Source of the DNA: Terrabacter sp. Ter38
Lineage (GTDB): Bacteria; Actinomycetota; Actinomycetes; Actinomycetales; Dermatophilaceae
DNA length: 64,000 bases
Direction of reading: 5' to 3'
NCBI RefSeq assembly: GCF_024519435.1
Contig: NZ_JALJRZ010000011.1
Coordinates: 1-64,000, forward strand
A program made the translations under genes and the position numbers. This document shows, one piece after another, positions 35,784-44,246 of the stretch (its first letter is position 1; the number at the start of each line of letters is the position of its first letter). The notes below the pieces were generated by a model. It was not told the DNA's origin and ran no database searches. It was given only the letters and a program-made list of their open reading frames with translations.

Positions 35784-36797
35784 TCAGGAGAGGTACGGGT
35801 TGCCGCCGCTCCACTTCAGGACGCCGGTCCAGGCGGGCCGGACGAGCGGGCTGGCGGTCTTGCGCACGTGGAAGGCGACACGGAGCACGCCGCCGTCGTT
35901 GATCACCTCGGCACCGCCGGGGCCGCAGAAGCGGTCGGTCGTCGAGATGCCCATGCCGCCGACCCAGCGCGGGTTGCCGAGGGCGAACAGGTCGTTGCCC
36001 GACCAGACCTGGGTGGCGTAGTTGCAGTCCTTGTAGCCGTTGCGCGACACGAAGAGGTGCACCTTGCCGGCGGAGTCGCGGTAGACGTCGGGCGCCTCGG
36101 CGACGGCCGATCCGATGCGGCTCGCACTGAGGACGACCTTCGGCGAGCCGGCCAGGGTCGTGCCGGTCGAGTTGTCGACGCGGACGGCCATGATCTGGAA
36201 GCGGCGCGGGCTGTAGTTGCCGATCTTGTAGACGAGGTAGCGGTTGCCGTAGCGGGTGCGGTACTCGACCGGGTCGATGGCCTCGGAGTAGCCGGCGGGC
36301 GGGCAGACGAGGGGCGTCGAGACCGGGCTGAAAGGGCCGGTCGGCGACGACGAGCGGGCCGCGCCGATGCAGTGCTTGTTGTGGTTCGCCGTGCCGGGGG
36401 CCTCGCGGCGGGCGGCGAAGTACATCGTGAAACGCTCGGAGCCGGGCGACGTCGCGGTCTGGAAGACGTGCGGTGCCCACAGCTGCGCGGGAGAGCTGTC
36501 GGTCGACTCGAAGGTCCAGGCCGGGCGGGCGTTCATCGAGGTGCCGACGACCGAGAAGCCCGAGCCGGGCGAGGCCGAGCGAGCGACCCGGAAGCCGCCA
36601 CCCGTCGCATACAGGTAGTACTTCGTGCCCTGGGCGCGCGTCGTGAACTTCGCGAAGCCCGGGTCCGGGAAGTCCTTGGCGATGACGTTGCGGGCGCTCG
36701 CGCCGGTCGTGACGGCCAGGGCGGGCGCGGTCATGAGCGCTCCCGTCGCGGCGACCGCCGCGGCTGCGAGGGCAGCGACGACTGCTGACTTCTTCAT
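35784..36797 (-). CDS. secreted glycoside hydrolase, GH43-like beta-propeller
   Basis: 337 residues. Residues 1-28 are a Sec signal peptide (MKKSAVVAALAAAAVAATGA, cleaved after ALA). The mature part reads as a five-bladed propeller with the three acidic catalytic positions of family 43: Asp45 in FPDPGF, an Asp in EAIDPVEY and a Glu in VAEAPDVY. GH43 enzymes cut arabinan or xylan side chains. A preference here cannot be read from sequence, and WAPHVF is the usual substrate-lining motif. It is a single gene, divergent from the FUSC-family gene. Confidence 0.82.
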   Translation of the reverse strand: MKKSAVVAALAAAAVAATGALMTAPALAVTTGASARNVIAKDFPDPGFAKFTTRAQGTKYYLYATGGGFRVARSASPGSGFSVVGTSMNARPAWTFESTDSSPAQLWAPHVFQTATSPGSERFTMYFAARREAPGTANHNKHCIGAARSSSPTGPFSPVSTPLVCPPAGYSEAIDPVEYRTRYGNRYLVYKIGNYSPRRFQIMAVRVDNSTGTTLAGSPKVVLSASRIGSAVAEAPDVYRDSAGKVHLFVSRNGYKDCNYATQVWSGNDLFALGNPRWVGGMGISTTDRFCGPGGAEVINDGGVLRVAFHVRKTASPLVRPAWTGVLKWSGGNPYLS

Positions 36798-36922
36798 GTG
36801 GTGTCCCCTGTTCGCCCGGAGACCGGACGGCCTGCCCGGTCAGCGCGATTCTGCGCGCTCCGGGTGTGCCGCGTCGATGGGTAGTCCTACCCGGATCCGG
36901 GCGAGCTCTAGAGTGGAGAGCG

Positions 36923-37973
36923 ATGAACCAGCCCCCACCCCGACCGGCCTGGCCGGGGCTGCTGCGGTGGGGACCGCACGGCGGCGCCCACCGTGTCGCA
37001 CTCCGCGCCGGGCTCTCGGTGCTCGTCCCCCTCCTCGTGCTCGTGCGTCGGTCGCGTCGAGTGGACGCCCTATGCCGCGTTCGGTGCCTTCACGTCGCTC
37101 TACGGCCGCAACCACTCCCGTCCCGAGCGGGCCGGGATGCAGGTTGTCGCCGGCGGGTTCCTCACCCTTGCAGTGACGCTCGGCGTCGTCGTGTCCCTGG
37201 CACCGGAGTCCCGCTGGCTCGTCGTCGTGCTGGGCGCGCTGCTCGCGGCCGCCGGTTCGCTCACCTCCGACGCCTACCGGTGGCACCCGCCGGGGCCGCT
37301 CTTCCTCGTCTTCGCCTTCGCCGTCTGCGCGATGGTCCCGGCCGGTCCGACGACCGTCCCGGTCGCGGCCGCGGTGGCCGCCTCCAGCGTCCTCGTGTCG
37401 CTGCTCGTCTCCCACGTCGGGGTGCTGACCGACCGCGATGCGTGGCGTCGGCCGCAACTGCCGGCGCCCCGCTTCCGCGACGCGCTCGAGGCTCCCGGCG
37501 CGCGAGCGCACCTCATGCGGCACGTCGTCGCGCTGTCCGTCTCGGGCGCCGTCGCGACCGGGCTCGGGTGGCAGCACCCTTACTGGGCCATGGTCGCCGC
37601 CGTGACCGTCCTGTCGGGACCGGACCTCACGTCCCGCCTGACCCGTGGCGTGCACCGCGTCGTCGGCACGGTCCTCGGTCTCGCCGTGGCGGCGCCGATC
37701 CTCGCGTGGTCCCCGCAGGGCGTCTGGGCGGTGCTCGTCATCGTCGTGCTCCAGGTGCTCACCGAGCTCGTCGTCGGGCGCAACTACGCCGTGGCGCTCC
37801 TCTTCATCACCCCGCTCGCCCTGATGATGGGCCAGCTCGTCCACGCCGCCCCAGCGGGTCCGCTGCTGCGCGACCGCCTCCTCGAGACGGTGCTCGGTGC
37901 CATCGTCGGCGCCGTCGTCCTCCTCGTCGTGCCCGACCGGCTCCGTCCGCCCGGTCCGATGCGACGGGCCTGA
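36923..37973 (+). pseudogene. FUSC-family membrane protein with an internal frameshift
   Basis: From the ATG at 36923 (GGAGAG upstream) the first 42 or so residues (MNQPPPRPAWPGLLRWGPHG, then LSVLVPLLVL) lie in one frame. From about 37045 the protein continues in another (GRVEWTPYAAFGAFTSLYGR to the TGA at 37973). One extra nucleotide in GTGCGTCGGTCGCG would explain it. The joined product of about 350 residues has two sets of membrane helices typical of aromatic-acid exporter/FUSC proteins. All downstream sequence is intact, so a sequencing error or a very recent mutation is as likely as a true pseudogene. Confidence 0.65.
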
Positions 37974-38076
37974 CCATCGCGGCCTTCGCTCCTCGCCTCC
38001 TCGGCCCTCTCGGGCCCGGGCGAGGGATCCGGCGGGATGGTCCCGCCGACGGGCACGCTCCCGAGGCCCCACGGGA

Positions 38077-38118
38077 CGATCGACGGTGACGACTGGGCGT
38101 CGTCGTCTTCGTCGATCG
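38077..38118. terminator. stem-loop between convergent FUSC and selB genes
   Basis: CGATCGACG (38077-38085) pairs with CGTCGATCG (38110-38118), and inside it GACGAC pairs with GTCGTC. The structure lies in the 157-nt gap between two convergent genes. There is no T-run on either strand. Confidence 0.5.
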
Positions 38119-38130
38119 TGCCGTGTCGGC

Positions 38131-39957
38131 TCAGCGGGCGACCTGCCGGTGCGATCCGTCGAGGCGGCGCGTCCACCCCCGACGGTCGAGGTGCTCGAGC
38201 AGCGGGATGACGATGCGACGCGTGCTGTCCAGGGCCTGACGGGCGTCGCTCGTCGTGAAGGGCTGTGGCAGGGCCGCGAGCTCGCGCATCGCGAGGGCCG
38301 GCGCGTTCGGGAGCAGGACCACGTCACCGGGCAGCCGCAGGATGCGTCCGATGCCCTCGGCGGCGGCGAGCTCGCGTGCCCCGAGCCCGGCGGCGTCGAG
38401 CTCGTGCTGCTCCGGCGCTGTGAACGGCTTCTGCCGCAAGCGCGCCTCGATCCTGCTCAGCCCGGCCTCGGCCCCGCTGGACAGGACGGCCGAGCGTCCG
38501 GGCAGCCCGACCCGACCGTCACGGATGTCGAGCCCGGCGGTGGCGGCGAGGTCGCTCACGAGCGCACGGTCCGGCACGCCCGCTACGGCTCGGGCCGCCT
38601 CGAGGGCGAGCACGGGGTCGATCGGGGCAGCGTCGGCCCGCGCCTGGACGGCCGCCCGCAGGCGGACCGACGCCGCCTGCCAGGCCTCGTCGTCGACGAG
38701 CCACACGCCCCGCCTCGCGACGGTCGCGCCGGGTCGGTCACCGGGCGGCACCACGATCCCGAGCGCCTCGGCCTCGGACCCACGCATCCATCCGCGGCGC
38801 GCGACCTCACGGGCGAGGTCGGGCGCACCGTCGAGGCTGCGGACCACCTCGGCCCGCCGGGCGGCTGAGCCACGTCGGTCGAGCACGGGTGGGTCTGCGT
38901 CCACGACCACAGCACCCACGACCCGGCGTGAGCCGGGATCGCGCAGCAGGATGCGGTCGCCCGCGACCACGGGCAGCGCGGCCGGGAGGGCGAGACGCAC
39001 CGCGCCCGCACCGAGGGGGCGCACCCTCGCCTCCACGGCGAGCGTCCCGACATGGAGCATGACGTGCGACGGGAGCGGGTCCGGCTCGGGCACACCCGCA
39101 CCGGCACCCACGGCAACGGGATCGACGGCACGGACGACACGGGCGTCGAGCGTCGTCGTGACGTGCCAGGCGCGGGGCGTCAGCAGGACGTCACCCCGCG
39201 CCACGTCGTCGACGCCGATGCCGCGCAGGTTGACTGCCACGCGCGCCACGGCCGACACCTCGTCACGGGCACGGCCGAGGCTCTGCAGCCCGCGGACGCC
39301 GACGGACTGTGACGTGCCGTCGGTGCGGTGGACGACGAGCTCGTCGCCGACCCGGATGGTCCCGGCGCCCAGGGTGCCCGTCACGACGGTGCCGCTGCCG
39401 CGGACCGAGAACGACCGGTCGACCCACAGGCGCATGCGGGCGTCCCGGTCGGGTGCCGGAAGCGACGCGACGAGGTCGTCGAGGGCGGCGCGCAGGGCGT
39501 CGAGCCCCTGGCCGGTGCGGGCCGACACCGCGAGCGCCGTGCTGCCGGCGAGGCTGGTGCGCGCGACCTGCGCGAGCGCCTCGGCGACGGCCGGGCCCGG
39601 GTCGGCGAGGTCGCTGCGGGTGACGACGACGAGCCCGCGGGAGATGCCGAGCGCGTCGACGGCCGCGAGGTGCTCGGCCGACTGGGGACGCCACCCCTCG
39701 TCGGCAGCCACGACGAGGACGACGGCGGGCGCCGGCCCCAGGCCGGCGAGCATGTTGCCGATGAAGCGCTGGTGGCCCGGCACGTCGACGAAGGCGACGT
39801 CGGCGCCCGAGGCGAGGGTCGTCCACGCGTACCCGAGGTCGATCGTCATGCCGCGCCGACGCTCCTCGGCCCACCGATCGGGCTCGATCCCGGTGAGCGC
39901 GCGCACGAGCGTGGACTTGCCGTGGTCGACGTGTCCGGCCGTCGCGATGACGTGCAC
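38131..39957 (-). CDS. selB: selenocysteine-specific elongation factor SelB
   Basis: 608 residues. SelB delivers Sec-tRNA to recoded UGA codons. The G domain is at the N-terminus (ATAGHVDHGKSTLVRALTG, RRRGMTIDLGYAW, DVPGHQRFIGNML; the guanine motif reads VVTRSDLAD, where most GTPases have NKxD). EF-Tu-like domains 2 and 3 follow. From about residue 400 come winged-helix domains that bind the SECIS RNA (RRGVWLVDDEAW, LPQPFTTSDARQALDSTRR). The GTG start lies 2 nt after the selA stop, so both are co-translated. It serves the Sec-containing fdhA 9 kb away. Confidence 0.95.
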   Translation of the reverse strand: MHVIATAGHVDHGKSTLVRALTGIEPDRWAEERRRGMTIDLGYAWTTLASGADVAFVDVPGHQRFIGNMLAGLGPAPAVVLVVAADEGWRPQSAEHLAAVDALGISRGLVVVTRSDLADPGPAVAEALAQVARTSLAGSTALAVSARTGQGLDALRAALDDLVASLPAPDRDARMRLWVDRSFSVRGSGTVVTGTLGAGTIRVGDELVVHRTDGTSQSVGVRGLQSLGRARDEVSAVARVAVNLRGIGVDDVARGDVLLTPRAWHVTTTLDARVVRAVDPVAVGAGAGVPEPDPLPSHVMLHVGTLAVEARVRPLGAGAVRLALPAALPVVAGDRILLRDPGSRRVVGAVVVDADPPVLDRRGSAARRAEVVRSLDGAPDLAREVARRGWMRGSEAEALGIVVPPGDRPGATVARRGVWLVDDEAWQAASVRLRAAVQARADAAPIDPVLALEAARAVAGVPDRALVSDLAATAGLDIRDGRVGLPGRSAVLSSGAEAGLSRIEARLRQKPFTAPEQHELDAAGLGARELAAAEGIGRILRLPGDVVLLPNAPALAMRELAALPQPFTTSDARQALDSTRRIVIPLLEHLDRRGWTRRLDGSHRQVAR

Positions 39958-39959
39958 CG

Positions 39960-41264
39960 TCAGGCGCCGCTCGGGTGGTCGACGTCCCGGGCGGCGAGGA
40001 CGGCTCGCTCGACGTCGGCGTCCCGCTCCGGCGGCACGCAGCGCAGGTCGACGAGGCAGCGGCCCCGCTCGACGCGGGCCACGACTGCGGTCTCGCCGCG
40101 CCTCAGGCGCTTGGCGCAGTCCTCCGGCAGTGCGACGGCCCAGCCGGGCAGCGGCAGGCCCGGGGCCCCGCCGCCACCGACGCGCCCCTCGACCGGGACG
40201 ACCTCGCCCCCCGTTGCCGCGGCGAGTCGCTCGGTGCGCGAGCGCAAGCGGTCGAGGTCCACGTGGAGGTAGTCGGCGACCGGCGGCGCCGGGCCGCGCA
40301 GGGTCGCCTCGAGGGCGGCCAGGGTCAGCTTGTCGACCCGTACTGCACGAGCCAGCGGGTGGCGTCGCAGCCGCTCGACCGTGGCGGCCTCGCCGAGGAC
40401 GAGACCCGCCTGCGGGCCGCCGAGCAGCTTGTCGCCGCTCGCCGTGACGACGGTCGCGCCGTCAGCGAGCGCCGTGGTCGCGTCGGGCTCGTCGGGGAGC
40501 ATCGGGTCGGGCCGCAGCAGCCCGCTGCCGATGTCGACCACGACGGGGGCGCCCAGCGTCGCGAGCTCCCGCACGGACGCGGCGCTCGTGAAGCCGTCGA
40601 CGCGGAAGTTGCTCGGGTGCACCTTGAGGATGCACCCGGTGTCCGGACCGAGGGCGGCGGCGTAGTCCGAGAGCCGGGTGCGGTTCGTCGTGCCGACCTC
40701 GCGCAGGCGCGCGCCGGTCGAGGCGACGAGGTCGGGCAGCCGGAAGCCGTCCCCGATCTCGACCATCTCGCCGCGGCTGACCAGCACGTCCTGGCCCGCG
40801 GCAAGGGCGGTCGTGGCCAGGACGAGCGCTGCCGCGCCGTTGTTGACGACGAGCGCGTCGCCCGCAGCCGGCACGGCCGACCGGAGCGCCTCGAGGGTCC
40901 CGCGCCCGCGGCGGGCCCGCGCTCCTGTGGCGATGTCGTACTCGACGTCGACGTAGGCCGCGGCCGCCACGACCGCGTCCACGGCGGCGTCGGACAGCGG
41001 CGCCCGTCCGATGTTGGTGTGCACGACGACACCGGTGGCGTTGAGGAGCGGCCGGAGGGTCGTGCTCCTGGTCGGGAGGGCCTCTCGCGCCGCGGCGACC
41101 ACGTCGCCCGCGGCGATCTCGCCGCTGCGGGCCCGCGACTGCGCCGAGCGGACCGCCGTCTTGACCGTCGCCGCGCCGTGTCGCGCCACGGCGGCGACGA
41201 GGTCGGGGTGGGCCATCAGGACGTCGGTGCGCGGTACCGTCCGCCGCGGATCTGACTGCGCCAC
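39960..41264 (-). CDS. selA: L-seryl-tRNA(Sec) selenium transferase SelA
   Basis: 434 residues from the GTG at 41264 (VAQSDPRRTVPRTDVLM), which has GAGAGG upstream. SelA, a PLP enzyme, converts Ser-tRNA(Sec) to Sec-tRNA(Sec) with selenophosphate. Features: the N-terminal tRNA-binding helices, LLNATGVVVHTNIGRAPLS, and the PLP lysine Lys279 in VTASGDKLLGGPQ. The selC tRNA gene lies 25 nt upstream on the same strand, giving the order selC-selA-selB. Confidence 0.95.
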   Translation of the reverse strand: MAQSDPRRTVPRTDVLMAHPDLVAAVARHGAATVKTAVRSAQSRARSGEIAAGDVVAAAREALPTRSTTLRPLLNATGVVVHTNIGRAPLSDAAVDAVVAAAAYVDVEYDIATGARARRGRGTLEALRSAVPAAGDALVVNNGAAALVLATTALAAGQDVLVSRGEMVEIGDGFRLPDLVASTGARLREVGTTNRTRLSDYAAALGPDTGCILKVHPSNFRVDGFTSAASVRELATLGAPVVVDIGSGLLRPDPMLPDEPDATTALADGATVVTASGDKLLGGPQAGLVLGEAATVERLRRHPLARAVRVDKLTLAALEATLRGPAPPVADYLHVDLDRLRSRTERLAAATGGEVVPVEGRVGGGGAPGLPLPGWAVALPEDCAKRLRRGETAVVARVERGRCLVDLRCVPPERDADVERAVLAARDVDHPSGA

Positions 41265-41289
41265 ACCGACGTCCTCTCTCACGCACACT

Positions 41290-41385
41290 TGGCGGAGGTG
41301 GACGGGAATCGAACCCGCCAGACCGAGATGCTCGGTCTCACCGGTGTTGAAGACCGGGGGGACCACCAGGTGCCCAGACACCTCC
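41290..41385 (-). tRNA. selC: tRNA-Sec (anticodon TCA), selC
   Basis: Read on the minus strand: acceptor strand GGAGGTGT pairs with the 3' ACCTCC part; anticodon arm CCGGT-CTTCAAC-ACCGG gives anticodon TCA. A long variable arm (GAGACCGAGCATCTCGGTCT) and the T arm CGGG-TTCGATT-CCCG follow, and CCA is encoded (41290-41292). The length of 96 nt with CCA, the long acceptor and large variable arm are diagnostic of tRNA-Sec rather than tRNA-Ser. It is co-oriented with selA. Confidence 0.96.
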
Positions 41386-41504
41386 ACGGCCCACCGTACC
41401 CATCGCCCGCCCGCCAGGGACCAGTGGGCCGGGCGGCGTCGACCGGTCCCCGGGCTCCGGGGCGGCCGGACGGCATACGCCCGGAGTGGGGTAAGACTGC
41501 AGGC

Positions 41505-42485
41505 GTGGACACGGTGCGACTGACCCAGTACGCGCACGGCGGCGGCTGTGCGTGCAAGATCCCGCCCGGCGAGCTCGAGGACATGGTGCGCGGCCTCACC
41601 GGGATCGCCGGGGCCGACCTGCTCGTCGGCCTCGACGACGGCGACGACGCAGCCGCCGTGCTGGTGGCCGACGGCCTGGCGGTGCTCGCGACGGCCGACT
41701 TCTTCACCCCGGTCGTCGACGACGCCTACGACTGGGGTCGCATCGCCGCGGCGAACGCCCTGTCCGACATCTACGCGATGGGCGGCCGACCCGTGCTCGC
41801 CGTGAACCTCCTCGGCTGGCCACGGGACGTCCTGCCCCCCGAGCTGGCCGCGGAGGTCCTGCGCGGCGGGCTCGACGTCGCGCGCCTTGCCGGCTGTCCG
41901 GTGGCCGGCGGCCACAGCATCGACGACCCCGAGCCGAAGTACGGCATGGCCGTGACGGGTGTCGCCGACCCGGATCGCTTGCTGCGCAACGACGCCGCTA
42001 TCGCGGGTCTGCCGCTCAGCCTGACCAAGCCCCTCGGTGTCGGCGTGCTCAACAACCGGCACAAGGCGACGGGTGAGGTCTTCCCTGAGGCCGTCGCGTC
42101 CATGGTCGCGCTCAACGACGTCGCGAGCAGGCACGCCCTGGAGCGCAACATCCGCGCGGCCACCGACGTCACGGGCTTCGGGCTGCTCGGCCACCTCTAC
42201 AAGATGGCCCGCGCGTCCGGGGTGACCGCCGTCGTCGACGCGTCCGCGGTGCCCTACCTCGACGGGGCGCGGGCGTCGCTGGCGGCGGGCTTCGTGCCCG
42301 GTGGCAGCCAGCGCAACCTCGACTGGGTGCGCCCGCACCTCGCGGCCTCGGTCGACCACGACGAGCTGCTGCTGCTTGCCGACGCGCAGACGAGCGGAGG
42401 CCTGCTCGTCGCCGGCGAGGTGCCCGGCGGGACCGTCATCGGTGAGCTCGTGCCGCGCGGCGAGCACGTGATGCAGGTCCGATGA
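41505..42485 (+). CDS. selD: selenide, water dikinase SelD
   Basis: 326 residues. SelD makes selenophosphate from selenide and ATP. The glycine-rich N-terminal loop AHGGGCACKIPP holds the essential Cys15 and Lys18; the catalytic position is Cys, not Sec. AIR-synthase-like ATP-binding segments follow (ATADFFTPVVDDAYDWGRIAAANALSDIYAMGG, ATDVTGFGLLGHL). The GTG start at 41505 has TAAGACT about 6 nt before it and no ribosome binding site. It is divergent from selC-selA-selB and overlaps the downstream rhodanese gene (ATGA). Confidence 0.95.
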   Translation: MDTVRLTQYAHGGGCACKIPPGELEDMVRGLTGIAGADLLVGLDDGDDAAAVLVADGLAVLATADFFTPVVDDAYDWGRIAAANALSDIYAMGGRPVLAVNLLGWPRDVLPPELAAEVLRGGLDVARLAGCPVAGGHSIDDPEPKYGMAVTGVADPDRLLRNDAAIAGLPLSLTKPLGVGVLNNRHKATGEVFPEAVASMVALNDVASRHALERNIRAATDVTGFGLLGHLYKMARASGVTAVVDASAVPYLDGARASLAAGFVPGGSQRNLDWVRPHLAASVDHDELLLLADAQTSGGLLVAGEVPGGTVIGELVPRGEHVMQVR

Positions 42486-42877
42486 GTCGGGTCGACGACC
42501 TCCTCGCCCGGGCGCGCTCGGGTCTCGACCGAGTGTCGCCCGAGCAGGCGTGGGACGAGACCCGTGCAGGTGCCCTGCTCGTCGACACCCGCACCCCGTC
42601 GCAGCGCACTCGACAGGGCGAGCTGCCGGGTGCGCTCGTCATCGACCGCACGGTGCTCGAGTGGCGTCTCGACCCCACGAGCCCGGCCCGGATCCCCGAG
42701 GCACACGATGACCTCCGGATCATCGTGATCTGCCGACAGGGCTACAGCAGCTCGTTCGCCGCCGCGTCCCTGCAGGAGGTCGGGCTCGTCAGGTCCACCG
42801 ACGTGGTCGGCGGGGTCGAGGCCTGGCTGGCGGCAGGGTTGCCCCTGTCGCACGACCCGGCCGACGTGCGTGAGTGA
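42482..42877 (+). CDS. rhodanese-domain protein coupled to selD
   Basis: 131 residues, one rhodanese domain with active Cys84 in ICRQGYSSS and the conserved LVDTRTPSQRTRQGELPGA entry segment. Rhodaneses carry persulfide on this Cys, and some can carry perselenide. The ATG overlaps the selD stop, so the protein is made with SelD. A role in passing reduced selenium to SelD is a good hypothesis, not a demonstrated function for this protein. Confidence 0.88.
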   Translation: MSRVDDLLARARSGLDRVSPEQAWDETRAGALLVDTRTPSQRTRQGELPGALVIDRTVLEWRLDPTSPARIPEAHDDLRIIVICRQGYSSSFAAASLQEVGLVRSTDVVGGVEAWLAAGLPLSHDPADVRE

Positions 42878-42886
42878 CCACCGTGG

Positions 42887-44212
42887 TCAGCGGCGGGACG
42901 TGGTGCTGTCCGGTGCCCCGACGGCCGAGCTCGCGGTCCGGGGCGCGGGCCTCTTCGTCAGCAGCGGCAGCGCCATGCCGACGAGCGCGATGATGCCGAC
43001 GACGGTGAAGCCGAGCGTGTAGGCCTTCTGCTCACCGATGAGCGAGGAGATGAGCAGCGGACCGACGATGCCACCGATGCTCCAGCCGATGAGCATCAGG
43101 CCGTAGATCGCACCGGCGTTGCGCACTCCGAAGAAGCGCCCCGCCGTCGACGGCATCGTGCCGAACGCGCCGCCGTAGCAGAGGTAGACGAGCGCGGCGA
43201 GGAAGGCGAAGAGCGCCGGCGACGCGACGTGCGGGATGAGCAGCAGGCACACGCCCTGGATCCCGAGGATCCCCATGAAGGCCGGCATCTTGCCGATGCG
43301 GTCCGAGAGCCAGCCCCAGAGGATGCGACCGCCACCGTTGAAGAGGCCGAGCACGCCGACGAGGCTGGCCGCGGCAGCGGCGGAGTAGCCGGCGACGTCG
43401 CTCGCGCTGCCCGCGGCGACCGAGATGAGCGAGATGCCCGCCGTCACGCTGAGGGTGAGGATCGCGGTCAGGAGATACCACTGCTTGGTGTGCAGGGCCT
43501 CGTCCGCCGTGAAGTCCGCCTCGGGCACCGGGTCCTTCGTCCGCGTCCCGGCCCCGTGAGCCGCGGCCGGCGCAGCCATACCGGGCGGCAGGTAGCCCTC
43601 CGGTGGGTTGCGGAACAGGCTCGCACCGACGACGACCGCGACGAGGTAGCCGATGCCCAGGGGGAGGAACGCCTTGGTGGGCAGTGACGGGTCACCGGCG
43701 ATGAGTCGCTGTCCCAAGGGCGCGGTGATGACGGCACCGAAGCCGAAGCCGGCCACCGCGATGCCGGTGATGAGACCGGGCTTGTCGGGAAACCACTTCT
43801 GCAGCATGGCGATCGGGACGATGTAGGCCATGCCGAGTCCGAACCCGCCGAGGATGCCGTAGCCGAGGATGAGCAGCCAGAACTGGTCCTTGCCGGCGAA
43901 CGAGGCGAGGATGACGCCGAGGCTGTAGATGATGCCGCCGGTGAGGGCGACCGTGCGCGGGCCGCGGCGGTCCTGGATCCGGCCGCCGATGTAGCTGCCG
44001 ACGAAGATCATCCCGATGGCGACCTCGAACGGGACGGAGGCCTGCGCCTTGGACCAGCCGAAGGCGTCCGGGCTCTGGATGGCCTTGGCGAAGACGCTCC
44101 AGGCGTAGACGGCGCCGATGGCGAGCTGCACGAGCACTCCCGCCACGAGGATGAGCCACCGGTTGCCGCCCGGTGAGGCGGTGCTGTCGTTGCGAACCGC
44201 ACTGGTGCTCAT
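42887..44212 (-). CDS. OFA-family (oxalate/formate antiporter-like) MFS transporter
   Basis: About 441 residues with 12 membrane helices; AIGAVYAWSVFAKAIQSPDAFGWS and GGFGLGMAYIVPIAMLQKWFPDKPGLITGIAVAGFG are typical of the oxalate/formate antiporter family. It lies 34 nt downstream of the formate dehydrogenase membrane subunit on the same strand. It therefore probably brings formate or a formate precursor to the enzyme, or exchanges it; direction and substrate remain inference. The ATG at 44212 has GAAGGGGAGC upstream. Confidence 0.87.
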   Translation of the reverse strand: MSTSAVRNDSTASPGGNRWLILVAGVLVQLAIGAVYAWSVFAKAIQSPDAFGWSKAQASVPFEVAIGMIFVGSYIGGRIQDRRGPRTVALTGGIIYSLGVILASFAGKDQFWLLILGYGILGGFGLGMAYIVPIAMLQKWFPDKPGLITGIAVAGFGFGAVITAPLGQRLIAGDPSLPTKAFLPLGIGYLVAVVVGASLFRNPPEGYLPPGMAAPAAAHGAGTRTKDPVPEADFTADEALHTKQWYLLTAILTLSVTAGISLISVAAGSASDVAGYSAAAAASLVGVLGLFNGGGRILWGWLSDRIGKMPAFMGILGIQGVCLLLIPHVASPALFAFLAALVYLCYGGAFGTMPSTAGRFFGVRNAGAIYGLMLIGWSIGGIVGPLLISSLIGEQKAYTLGFTVVGIIALVGMALPLLTKRPAPRTASSAVGAPDSTTSRR

Positions 44213-44246
44213 GAGGCTCCCCTTCTCGTCATGATGGTCCGGCGCA

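Noticed and set aside
41386-42467. A long minus-strand frame extending selA upstream through selC and selD
   Set aside because: It crosses a tRNA gene and lies antisense to selD; the SelA domain starts near 41264.
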